This document shows, in pieces, positions 56,898 through 64,000 of a DNA stretch of 64,000 nucleotides. The DNA is taken from the NCBI RefSeq assembly GCF_001463905.1, contig NZ_BBWR01000009.1, positions 96,207 to 160,206 on the forward strand, written 5' to 3'. The position numbers and the translations under genes were made by a program. The number at the start of each line of letters is the position of its first letter. Position 1 is the first letter of the stretch. This stretch comes from Aureimonas frigidaquae (lineage in GTDB: Bacteria; Pseudomonadota; Alphaproteobacteria; Rhizobiales; Rhizobiaceae). The notes beneath the pieces were generated by a model. It was not told the DNA's origin. It was given only the letters and a program-made list of their open reading frames with translations, and made no database searches.

Positions 56898-56992
56898 GGA
56901 GATGGCAGGGTCTGAAGGGGTGGCGCGGGCGGGCTGCTGTGCAGCGCCGCATTTCGTGATAAGCACGCTGGCCTTCAATCCGGAACACGGCC

Positions 56993-57355
56993 TTGGTTCA
57001 GTTCGTCCCCGCCTGGCTTCTGCCCATCATTCTTCTGGTCTGCTCGAATGTCTTCATGACATTCGCCTGGTATGGCCATCTCAAATACGAGAACAAGCCG
57101 CTCCTGGCCGTCATCATCGTCAGCTGGGGCATTGCCTTCTTCGAGTATTGCCTGGCCGTGCCCGCCAATCGCTTCGGCTCCCACATCTACTCGGCCGCGG
57201 AATTGAAGACGATGCAGGAGGTCATCACCCTCCTGGTCTTCTCCGTATTCTCGGTCACCTATCTGGGGGAAAAGCTGACGGTGAACCATGTCGTCGGCTT
57301 CGCCTTCATCTGCCTCGGCGCCTTCTTCATCTTCAAGGGGCCGCTCAAGTTCTGA
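56993..57355 (+). CDS. DUF486/DMT-family small membrane protein
   Basis: A 120-residue protein with four membrane helices. CSNVFMTFAWYGHLKY, FFEYCLAVPANRFGS, ELKTMQEVITLLVF and GAFFIFKGP are hallmarks of DUF486 proteins in the drug/metabolite transporter superfamily. The start is probably TTG 56993, since later ATGs would cut into helix 1. Its 3' end overlaps the convergent BLUF gene by 11 bp. Confidence 0.85.
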   Translation: MVQFVPAWLLPIILLVCSNVFMTFAWYGHLKYENKPLLAVIIVSWGIAFFEYCLAVPANRFGSHIYSAAELKTMQEVITLLVFSVFSVTYLGEKLTVNHVVGFAFICLGAFFIFKGPLKF

Positions 57356-57716
57356 ACGGCTGGACCTTCGCATTCTCCAGGAAGAGGTAGAGGTCCGTCG
57401 TCGGCCGGCGGACCATGCGCCAACCCGGAAACAGCCGTTTTTGCCGCTCCTGCCGATGCAGGAGCACGATGCCCTCGTGCCGCGGATCTGCGCGGATCAC
57501 CTCGAACAACGCCTCGACGGCCGCGGGCGGCCCTTCGATGATCTGGATGATGTTGCGGCCCTCGATGCCGAGGCATCCGGTGATGTCCTGCGCATCATTG
57601 TTGCGCTGGGACGTCGTCAGGATCTGATCCAGGAGGGTCGTGTCGCCGCCCGGCTTCAACGTGCTGGCATAGGCGATGAGCAGCAAGGAAGGCTGCGGCA
57701 GGTCCGTATCGTTCAT
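57345..57716 (-). CDS. Short BLUF-domain blue-light photoreceptor
   Basis: A 123-residue FAD-binding BLUF protein. The hydrogen-bond triad is complete with the usual spacing: Tyr16 (LIAYAST), Asn40 (RNNDAQDITG) and Gln58 (IIQIIEG). PGWRM near residue 98 supplies the Trp-Met region linked to signalling. There is no output domain, so it must signal by protein contact, as PixD or YcgF-type short BLUF proteins do. No partner gene is beside it. Confidence 0.92.
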   Translation of the reverse strand: MNDTDLPQPSLLLIAYASTLKPGGDTTLLDQILTTSQRNNDAQDITGCLGIEGRNIIQIIEGPPAAVEALFEVIRADPRHEGIVLLHRQERQKRLFPGWRMVRRPTTDLYLFLENAKVQPFRT

Positions 57717-58101
57717 CAGCGATTGCTAGAATTTTGCGCGCGCCCACACAAGAGGGCAGTCAGCGACAGCCCCGCGCCGGAACATCGGTAGCACCCGGCG
57801 GCAGCGTGCCCGACCTGCCACAGAATGCAGCAGACTGGTTTGCCGTGCACTGATTCCGGCACGCCGGTCTTTGGCCGAAAAGCCGTTTTCAGAGGCATTT
57901 CCTCATCCAAAAGTCGTGCATTCTATCGGCACAAATTGTTCGGCTTCGCTTTTCGCGTGATGCCCCACTGCCGGAACGTTCACCCGATGCACCTTTCGAA
58001 GCGGTTTTGCCTGTCCCGGTGAAGACCTAGTTTGCGGCCAAGTGCTCGTTTTTTGGGCCGACGTGTCGTTTCTTCCATTCATTGATGATCAGGCCAAGTA
58101 T
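57717..58101. other. Intergenic region upstream of the second autotransporter
   Basis: About 385 bp between the divergent BLUF and autotransporter genes. It presumably holds both promoters. No small gene or stable hairpin with a T-run is evident. Confidence 0.4.
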
Positions 58102-60309
58102 ATGTTGCGTTGTTTTCTGAGGGCAGGTGCCGCCTCGACGTGCCTTGTCGTTCTACTTCCCGTGAGTGCATCGGCTCAGCTCTTCCCCGACTATCAGGTG
58201 GGCGGCGGTGCTGAAGAAACCTTGACCGGCCGGCGTGATGCCAACAGGGCCGAGATCGGTGCCGAGGCTCCCGGCAGCAGCCCTTCCACCGGAACGCTCA
58301 TTCTGTCCGATGGCGGGCAGCTGAACGTCACCGATGAGGTGATCGTCGCGCCGTCGGCCGGTTCCATCGGCCATCTCGCCTTCGGCGGCCTGAAGCAAGA
58401 CCTTGCGACCGACCAGCAGTTCCTGCCCGGCCTTGTGACCGGCGGGCCAATCCGTTTTGGTTCGGGCGATGGTCTGGTCAGCTTCTATCATGCCAGCCCC
58501 GATTTCGAACTCGATACGCAGATCATCGGCGGGCCCACGGCGCGTATGGAGTTTCTGGCGGGCCGCACCATCATCAACGGCGACCAGTCGGCATTCCAGG
58601 GCACGACGCAGGTCGTCGGCAGCTTCGGCTCGGCATCCGGCGTCGGCACGATACTTCAGGTCAACGGGCAGTTGGGCGGTACGATCGACCTGCGCGATGC
58701 AAGCTGGCTCGAGGGCACCGGAACGGTCGGGACCGTCATCCACCGCGGCGATATTTCGCCGGGAACGCCGTTGGACCCATTCGGAACGCTGACCATTGCC
58801 GGGGATCATGAGGGCCACGGCGGCTGGCTGACCATGGATGTTGTGCTCGGCGGCGACGATTCGCGCGCCGACCGCCTGATCGTCAACGGCGATACGCGCG
58901 GGGTGACCGGGGTCAATCTGCAGAACCGCGGCGGGATCGGGGCTCCGACCACGCAGGGCATATTGCTTATCCAGGTCGACGGCGCATCCAACGGCGTGTT
59001 CGATCTGACCAATGACGAGCGTACGCCGGACGGGCGACGGACCATTTATGCGGGCGCCTACGCCTACTCCCTGTACAAGGGCAGTGTCGGCAACCCGGCC
59101 GACGGTAACTGGTACCTGCGCTCGACCGCCAAGGTCGACCTGTTGCCGGCTCCCACCGATCCCGACGGGTCGGACGACCCCACGGACGGAACCGATCCGG
59201 ACCTGCCGACGCTACCGATCTCTCCCGTTGTGCCGGGCGCACCGTCCGTCCCGGGTGATCCCTCCGCTCCGGTCGAACTCGAGCCCGATCCGCTCTTCCA
59301 GCCGGGCGTTCCCTTGTATGAGGCCTATCCCTCGCTGCTGCTCGACATGAACCGCCTCTCCACGCTGCGCCAGCGCGTCGGCAACCGCGTCTGGTCCGGC
59401 ACGGCCGATCCGCAGCCCTTCCGAAAGGGCGCGGTGTCTTCCGAGGCGCCGCTCGATCTTTTCGACGGGCGTGCCGCCTGGGGCCGGATCGAAGGCCGCG
59501 GCTTCAAGACAACTCCCGACGCTTCCGGCAGCGGATGGCAGGCGGACGGCGCAAGCTGGCGGCTACAGGCCGGTATCGACGCACCGGTCCATACATTCGA
59601 TACGGGCAGCGTCCTGGTGGGCGGCGTCTGGCTGAGCCACGGGCGCGGAACCGCCGATGTCAGCTCGGCATCGGGCGGCGGGACCATCGACACGGTGGGA
59701 ACGGGCGTCGGCGCTTCGCTGACCATGTACACGCAGTCGGGCTTCTATACGGACGTTCAGCTGCAGGGCACGTGGTACAGTTCGGACCTCTATTCCGATG
59801 TGCTCGACCAGACCATCCTGGCCGATCATGACGGCTTCGGCTGGGGTGCGAGCGTTGAGATCGGCCGCAGCTTCGACATCGCCTATGCCTGGTCGGTCAC
59901 GCCGCAGGCGCAGCTCATGTGGAACAGCGTCGACATCGACGGCTTCACCGACTTCAGCGGGGCGGATGTGCGGCTGTTGCGCGGCGACAGCCTGGCAGGT
60001 CGCATCGGCGTTTCGCTCGACCGCGAGACGGCATGGGAAACCGCCTCCGGCGAGACCCGGAGGCTGCAACTCTACGGCATCGTGGACCTGACGCAGGAGT
60101 TCCTGGACGGTACGCGGATCGACGTCGCCGGGACCGTCCTGACATCTGAACCGCGCGACACGACACTGGGTATCGGCATCGGCGGAACCTACAACTGGAA
60201 GGACGATGCCTATTCGCTGTTCGGCCAGGTCGGCGTCAACGCGCCGCTGGACAGGATCGGCGACGACTACGAGGTTTCGGCCACGGCAGGATTGCGGCTG
60301 GCCTTCTGA
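58102..60309 (+). CDS. Autotransporter outer-membrane beta-barrel protein
   Basis: A 735-residue type V secreted protein. The signal peptide is MLRCFLRAGAAS...SASA. The passenger (about 30-350) is beta-helical. An Asp/Pro-rich linker follows (about 352-410, DPDGSDDPTDGTDPD). The C-terminal 280 residues form the barrel and end in LAF. I chose ATG 58102 for the signal peptide; an upstream GTG at 58042 adds 20 residues. The passenger is shorter and lacks the repeats seen in the autotransporter at 28722. Confidence 0.88.
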   Translation: MLRCFLRAGAASTCLVVLLPVSASAQLFPDYQVGGGAEETLTGRRDANRAEIGAEAPGSSPSTGTLILSDGGQLNVTDEVIVAPSAGSIGHLAFGGLKQDLATDQQFLPGLVTGGPIRFGSGDGLVSFYHASPDFELDTQIIGGPTARMEFLAGRTIINGDQSAFQGTTQVVGSFGSASGVGTILQVNGQLGGTIDLRDASWLEGTGTVGTVIHRGDISPGTPLDPFGTLTIAGDHEGHGGWLTMDVVLGGDDSRADRLIVNGDTRGVTGVNLQNRGGIGAPTTQGILLIQVDGASNGVFDLTNDERTPDGRRTIYAGAYAYSLYKGSVGNPADGNWYLRSTAKVDLLPAPTDPDGSDDPTDGTDPDLPTLPISPVVPGAPSVPGDPSAPVELEPDPLFQPGVPLYEAYPSLLLDMNRLSTLRQRVGNRVWSGTADPQPFRKGAVSSEAPLDLFDGRAAWGRIEGRGFKTTPDASGSGWQADGASWRLQAGIDAPVHTFDTGSVLVGGVWLSHGRGTADVSSASGGGTIDTVGTGVGASLTMYTQSGFYTDVQLQGTWYSSDLYSDVLDQTILADHDGFGWGASVEIGRSFDIAYAWSVTPQAQLMWNSVDIDGFTDFSGADVRLLRGDSLAGRIGVSLDRETAWETASGETRRLQLYGIVDLTQEFLDGTRIDVAGTVLTSEPRDTTLGIGIGGTYNWKDDAYSLFGQVGVNAPLDRIGDDYEVSATAGLRLAF

Positions 60310-60326
60310 CCGACGCGGCGTGGCGC

Positions 60327-60404
60327 TCAGCCGAGGATCGCCACGCCGAACAGGCAGATGAGTGCGGCGACGGTCACGAAAGCGGATGGGAGCTGAAACG
60401 ACAC
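60327..60404 (-). CDS. Putative 25-residue single-pass membrane peptide
   Basis: On the minus strand GTG 60404, with AAAAGG nine bases upstream, starts MSFQLPSAFVTVAALICLFGVAILG and ends with TGA. That is one membrane helix with almost no soluble part, typical of bacterial small membrane proteins. It is convergent with the autotransporter, 17 bp away. The stop end overlaps a 9-bp stem (60317-60347) that could be the autotransporter terminator. No homology is known. Confidence 0.4.
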   Translation of the reverse strand: MSFQLPSAFVTVAALICLFGVAILG

Positions 60405-60595
60405 GTCGGTTCGCCTTTTGCTGACGGTGGAATGCGAAGAGACCGTAGCCCGGCTTTGTGACGGGCACCTTGCAGCTTCCTAACGCTTTGGTAACCACGA
60501 AGCCCGATGCGGCGGGATGTCGCATTCAGATGCGCTAAAAGATAGAGGATCATGGACACGAGATCCGGTCTCGCTCGTCCAACAGGATCACCTCT

Positions 60596-60781
60596 ATGAC
60601 CCGCATCGATTCGCCCGCAGCGCATAGCCTGCCGTCGCAGCTCAGCCCGATCGAGCGTGCGATCCGCAAAACGGCGGCGACGGCCGGCGAGGGGTCTGTC
60701 CTGCGTTCCGGCAGGGCGGAGTCGGTCGCTCCAAGGGCCGAGCATCCGCTCGGTCATGGCAGCACGGCCGGCCTGATCTGA
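60596..60781 (+). CDS. Possible small hypothetical protein
   Basis: A 61-residue frame starting ATG 60596, with AGGA about 10 bases upstream. It contains LSPIERAIRKTAAT, a probable helix; the rest is Gly/Ser/Arg-rich. No family is seen. It occupies the middle of a 580-bp gap and could be chance in GC-rich DNA. Confidence 0.3.
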   Translation: MTRIDSPAAHSLPSQLSPIERAIRKTAATAGEGSVLRSGRAESVAPRAEHPLGHGSTAGLI

Positions 60782-60893
60782 CGCCTGTCAGACAGGTCCC
60801 TGCAACCAATTTGTAAACATGGCATCGCGTTCGCCAGACTGTTCGTGAAATTGCCACGGACCTGTTCTGAATAGGGCCCGTCACGGGAGAGAC

Positions 60894-61787
60894 GTGCTCT
60901 TGAAACTTTATGCGGTTACCCAATCCCTGCCTTGGCCGAGAACCTATGTCGGCCGCATCCTGCTCATCTGTTTCGTGGGGACCCATGTGCCGCTTCTGGT
61001 GCTGGTCGCCGTTGCGCTGACCGCCAGCATCGAGCCTGTTCCCCTGTCGGTGCTCGCCGTCGTGCTGGCCGCCACGCTGGCGGGCACGGCGCTGACCATC
61101 TGGGCCGTCAACGCCATGCTGAAACCGGTGACGCGTTCGGTCGATGCGCTCAATGCCTATGCGAGCCGGCGTGAGCGTCCGCTGTTGCCGACGGGCTACC
61201 GCGACGAAGCGGGTCAACTCATGGCGAGCGTCCAGGCGACCCTCGATCATGTCGATACGCGGTTCGATACAATGTCGCGGATTGCATCGACCGATCCGCT
61301 GACCGGGGCCTTCAACCGACGGTGGATGAACGAAGCCGGCATTCCGTCGTTCGAGCGGCTGCGCCGCGCCCGCCACGCCATCTCGCTTCTCGTCATCGAC
61401 CTCGACGACTTCAAGGCCATCAACGATGCCCTGGGTCATGGTTTCGGCGACCGCGCGCTTGGCGCCGTAGCTTCCGCCATCCGCACCACGCTGCGCGAGG
61501 ACGACCAACTCGTGCGGGTCGGCGGCGATGAGTTCTGCGTATTCCTGCCCGGCGCCGACGCGGCGACCTCCGCCGGCATTGCCGAGGCGATCCGCCAGGA
61601 GGTCACCCGCAGCACGGCGAAGCTGCAGGCAAGCCGCGTCATGACGGTGAGCATCGGAGCGGCCACGGCATCGCTGGGCGATCGCTCCTTCACCGATGTC
61701 TATCGCCGGGCCGACCGGCACCTTTACGCCGTCAAACATGGCGGACGCGATGGTGTATCCACGGATCATACCGGGCGTCTTACCTGA
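60894..61787 (+). CDS. Membrane-bound GGDEF diguanylate cyclase
   Basis: A 297-residue protein. Two membrane helices (about 20-45 and 50-75) flank a very short periplasmic turn. They are followed by a HAMP-like segment (MLKPVTRSVDALNAYASRR) and a GGDEF domain (about 130-290) with intact RVGGDEF. REDD lies five residues before it and fits the RxxD inhibitory site, so product feedback is expected. GTG start at 60894. The short loop argues against ligand sensing in the periplasm. Confidence 0.92.
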   Translation: MLLKLYAVTQSLPWPRTYVGRILLICFVGTHVPLLVLVAVALTASIEPVPLSVLAVVLAATLAGTALTIWAVNAMLKPVTRSVDALNAYASRRERPLLPTGYRDEAGQLMASVQATLDHVDTRFDTMSRIASTDPLTGAFNRRWMNEAGIPSFERLRRARHAISLLVIDLDDFKAINDALGHGFGDRALGAVASAIRTTLREDDQLVRVGGDEFCVFLPGADAATSAGIAEAIRQEVTRSTAKLQASRVMTVSIGAATASLGDRSFTDVYRRADRHLYAVKHGGRDGVSTDHTGRLT

Positions 61788-61958
61788 GCCCTACCGCGCG
61801 TCGCCGCGCTCCAACTGGCACTAACGCTATTTGCGTCTGGCTATAAGGCCAGTGCCTTGCTTTGGCTAGTTTGGGCCATGGCAGGCGCGTCGGCCACCGG
61901 CTCCATGGAGCCGCAGCTCCGGGGCGACCTGTTTTCCGACAGCCTAGGGGAATGATCG

Positions 61959-62363
61959 ATGTCCAGCGCCACCGCGTCTGCGCAGCTAACGGCCGACGAC
62001 CTGAGCAGCCTGTTCGATGCCTTCAACCGGCACGATATAGACGGCGTGATGCGGTATTTCGCGCCGGATGCCGAATTCGATGCGGTCGGCGGGGCCGAGG
62101 TTCATGGGACTCGCTTTTCCGGCCGGGACGCCATCGCCGCGGCCTTCGTCAATGTCTGGACCGCCATGCCCGACGCCCATTGGGCGCATCGCGACCATCT
62201 CGTGGCCGGGGATCGTGCCGTTTCGGAATGGACCTTTTCGGGCACCGCGGCGGATGGCAGCCGGGTCGAGGCGCAGGGCGCCGACCTGTTCCGGCTGCGC
62301 GACGGCAAGATCGTCCACAAGCAGGCCTTTCGCAAGCAGCGTCCGGCCTTGGCCGCGAAGTAA
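61959..62363 (+). CDS. tauX: NTF2/SnoaL-like protein, probable taurine dehydrogenase small subunit
   Basis: A 134-residue NTF2-fold protein. LFDAFNRHDIDGVMRYFAPDAEFD and the DLFRLRDGKIVHKQAF end are standard SnoaL-like motifs. The fold alone does not give function. It lies directly upstream of a FAD oxidoreductase and xsc, the order known for tauX-tauY-xsc of taurine degraders, where the small subunit TauX is, as I recall, of this fold. ATG 61959 follows AGGGGAATGATCG. Confidence 0.6.
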   Translation: MSSATASAQLTADDLSSLFDAFNRHDIDGVMRYFAPDAEFDAVGGAEVHGTRFSGRDAIAAAFVNVWTAMPDAHWAHRDHLVAGDRAVSEWTFSGTAADGSRVEAQGADLFRLRDGKIVHKQAFRKQRPALAAK

Positions 62364-62396
62364 CGGCGACACCTGCGGCAGAGACGGTTGGCTGAC

Positions 62397-63782
62397 ATGC
62401 AGAAGCATCTTGAACGGCCCTTCGCGGCCTACGATCCCGCGCATGACCCAGTCCGCGACAGCGGGCCGGGCACGAACCGCAACTATGCGCCGACCTACTG
62501 GATCGGCACGGCCGGCGCACCGCCAGCCGATGATGGGCCCGTCTCGGCCGATATGGAATGCGACGTCGCGATCGTCGGTTCCGGCTATACGGGGCTCTCG
62601 ACGGCCATTCACCTGGCCCGCGATCATGGCTTGTCCTCGGTCGTGCTGGAGGCGAACCGCGTCGCCTGGGGATGTTCGACCCGCAATGGCGGGCAGGCGC
62701 AGATTTCGTCCGGGCGGCTGAAACGGTCGCAATGGATCGAACGCTGGGGGCTTGATGTCGCCCGGCGGCTGCATGCGGAGGTGGCGGAAGGCTTCGACCT
62801 GTTCCGGGATCTGGTCCGGGAGATCGATTGCGATCCGCAGGATGGCGGGCACCTCTACATCGCGCACAAGCCGAGCGTCATGCCGGCGCTGGAGGCGGAA
62901 TCGCGGCTTCTGAACGACAGCTTCGGCTATCGCAGCCGGATCGTCTCCGCAGCGGAGGTCAAGGCGGACTTCGTCAATGATGCGGAGGCGGCCGGCGCCA
63001 TGTACGAGCCGGACGGCATGGGCATCCATGCGGCCAAGCTTGCCTTCGGCTACCAGGCGCTCGCCCGGCGGCTCGGCGCCAGGGTGCATCCCGGCAGTCC
63101 GGTGATCGGTTGGGAGAGCAGCGGCGGCGTCCATCGGCTGCGAACGCCGGGCGGCACGGTGCGTGCCCGCACGGTGGCGCTTGCCACGGCAGGTTACACC
63201 CCGCCGGGACTGAACGCGCTGACACGCCACCGCCTCATGCCGGTCCTGTCCAACTCGATCGTCACGCGGCCGCTCGACGCAGGCGAGATCGAGGCCTGCG
63301 GCCTCAAGGCGCGCTTTCCGCTGACCGACACCCGAACCCTGCGGCACTATTACCGCTTCCTGCCGGACGGCCGCCTGCAGATCGGCAGCCGCAGCGCCAT
63401 TACGGGGCGGGACGCGTCCAATCCCGTCCACCTGGAGCGGCTGATTGCCGGGATGACGCGCAAGTTCCCGGCGCTCAGCGGGATCACGCTCGACTATTCC
63501 TGGTGGGGCTGGGTCGATGTCAGCCACGATATGATGCCGCGCATCGCGCAGCCCGATCCGGCGCAATCGATTTTCTATGCGATGGGCTATGGCGGCAACG
63601 GCGTCATGTACTCGGCCCAGGCCGGCCGGCGCATGGCCCAGATGATCGCCGGCAAGGGCGCCGGGCTGGACCTGCCGATCTTTACCTCACCGCTGCCCCA
63701 TCATGGCCTTCTGACGCCGTTCCGGCGCATCGGCCAACGCGTCATGTACCGCTGGTACCAACACAAGGACGAACGCCCATGA
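62397..63782 (+). CDS. tauY: FAD-dependent oxidoreductase, probable taurine dehydrogenase large subunit
   Basis: A 461-residue flavoprotein of the DAO family. The N-terminal dinucleotide motif VAIVGSGYTGLSTA starts near residue 56, followed by EANRVAWGCSTRNGGQ, as in gamma-glutamylputrescine oxidases. MGYGGNGVMYSAQAG near the C-terminus closes the FAD site. Its stop overlaps the xsc start by ATGA, so the product is very likely used with Xsc. Oxidative deamination of taurine to sulfoacetaldehyde is therefore the best guess. Another amine is possible, since family members vary. Confidence 0.7.
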   Translation: MQKHLERPFAAYDPAHDPVRDSGPGTNRNYAPTYWIGTAGAPPADDGPVSADMECDVAIVGSGYTGLSTAIHLARDHGLSSVVLEANRVAWGCSTRNGGQAQISSGRLKRSQWIERWGLDVARRLHAEVAEGFDLFRDLVREIDCDPQDGGHLYIAHKPSVMPALEAESRLLNDSFGYRSRIVSAAEVKADFVNDAEAAGAMYEPDGMGIHAAKLAFGYQALARRLGARVHPGSPVIGWESSGGVHRLRTPGGTVRARTVALATAGYTPPGLNALTRHRLMPVLSNSIVTRPLDAGEIEACGLKARFPLTDTRTLRHYYRFLPDGRLQIGSRSAITGRDASNPVHLERLIAGMTRKFPALSGITLDYSWWGWVDVSHDMMPRIAQPDPAQSIFYAMGYGGNGVMYSAQAGRRMAQMIAGKGAGLDLPIFTSPLPHHGLLTPFRRIGQRVMYRWYQHKDERP

Positions 63783-64000
63783 ATGCTCAGGCCCCCGGCA
63801 TGACCGTGACGCAAACGCGCACCGGCCCCATGAAGATGACGACGGAAGAAGCGTTTGTGAAGGTTCTGCAGAAGCATGGGATCGACCAGGCTTTTGGGAT
63901 CATCGGCTCTGCGATGATGCCTGTATCGGACCTGTTTCCGCGTGCGGGGATCACCTTCTGGGACTGCGCGCACGAGACGAATGCGGGGCTGATGTGCGAC
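63779..64000 (+). CDS. xsc: Sulfoacetaldehyde acetyltransferase, N-terminal part
   Basis: The first 74 codons are in the window. MKMTTEEAFVKVLQKHGI followed by AFGIIGSAMMPVSDLFP and ITFWDCAHETNAG is the characteristic start of Xsc, a thiamine-diphosphate enzyme. It converts sulfoacetaldehyde and phosphate into acetyl phosphate and sulfite. The HET Glu expected to activate ThDP is present. ATG 63779 overlaps the tauY stop. The rest lies past the right edge, where pta would be expected. Confidence 0.93.
   Translation, partial: MNAQAPGMTVTQTRTGPMKMTTEEAFVKVLQKHGIDQAFGIIGSAMMPVSDLFPRAGITFWDCAHETNAGLMCD

Overview
The window is a high-GC alphaproteobacterial chromosome segment, most likely from the Rhizobiales (Hyphomicrobiales). 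The main reasons are a 2179-residue coiled-coil homologue of the Agrobacterium growth pole ring protein GPR, a CckA hybrid kinase, a single-cysteine DksA, an NDUFS4-type complex I subunit and LexA-like boxes of the GAAC-N7-GTAC type upstream of recA. An Aurantimonadaceae-like genus would fit, but this cannot be settled from sequence reading alone.

Layout. 1-1.7 kb: end of an MCE/Mla-type lipid transport operon and a beta-hydroxyacid dehydrogenase. 1.8-11.6 kb: GPR, a degenerate Hpt-like protein, a 2Fe-2S ferredoxin, a DUF922 protease-like protein, and folP-folK without folB between them. 11.6-14.5 kb: a visibly AT-richer insert. It holds a Hint-domain protein flanked by two paralogous six-cysteine secreted proteins, and it is bounded by a decayed partial copy of the neighbouring gene at 14586-15119. 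15-28.6 kb: core genes, namely a sixA-ycjX-ycjF operon, dksA, a fliO-like gene, cckA, recA, alaS and a D,D-carboxypeptidase. 28.7-47 kb: an autotransporter, a diguanylate cyclase, an MsbA-like exporter, BrkB and VanZ-like membrane proteins, a lytic transglycosylase, EamA, TerC-CBS, tRNA-Glu, a double cold-shock protein with DUF192, gloA, an M15 peptidase, several small hypothetical genes, a histone-deacetylase-like amidohydrolase, PAP2, tRNA-Pro, NDUFS4 and tRNA-Arg. 47.2-48.5 kb: an accessory patch with an XRE regulator, a tiny ORF, long inverted repeats and an orphan HicB. 48.5-64 kb: signalling genes (PAS-GGDEF-EAL, a lone receiver, an HWE kinase), PLD, a second ABC exporter, SRAP, DUF486, BLUF, a second autotransporter, a GGDEF protein, and a tauX-tauY-xsc taurine operon cut by the right edge.

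The strongest candidate for an undescribed system is 11985-14419. There a protein with an N-terminal lysozyme-like motif and a Hint domain lies between two secreted Cys-rich paralogues that resemble LprI/DUF1311 lysozyme inhibitors. This reads as a toxin with two immunity proteins on a recently acquired insert. A second candidate is 47286-47723. There a 22-codon ORF has its Shine-Dalgarno inside one arm of a perfect 14-bp inverted repeat, the other arm lies just before an XRE gene, and two palindromes lie upstream.
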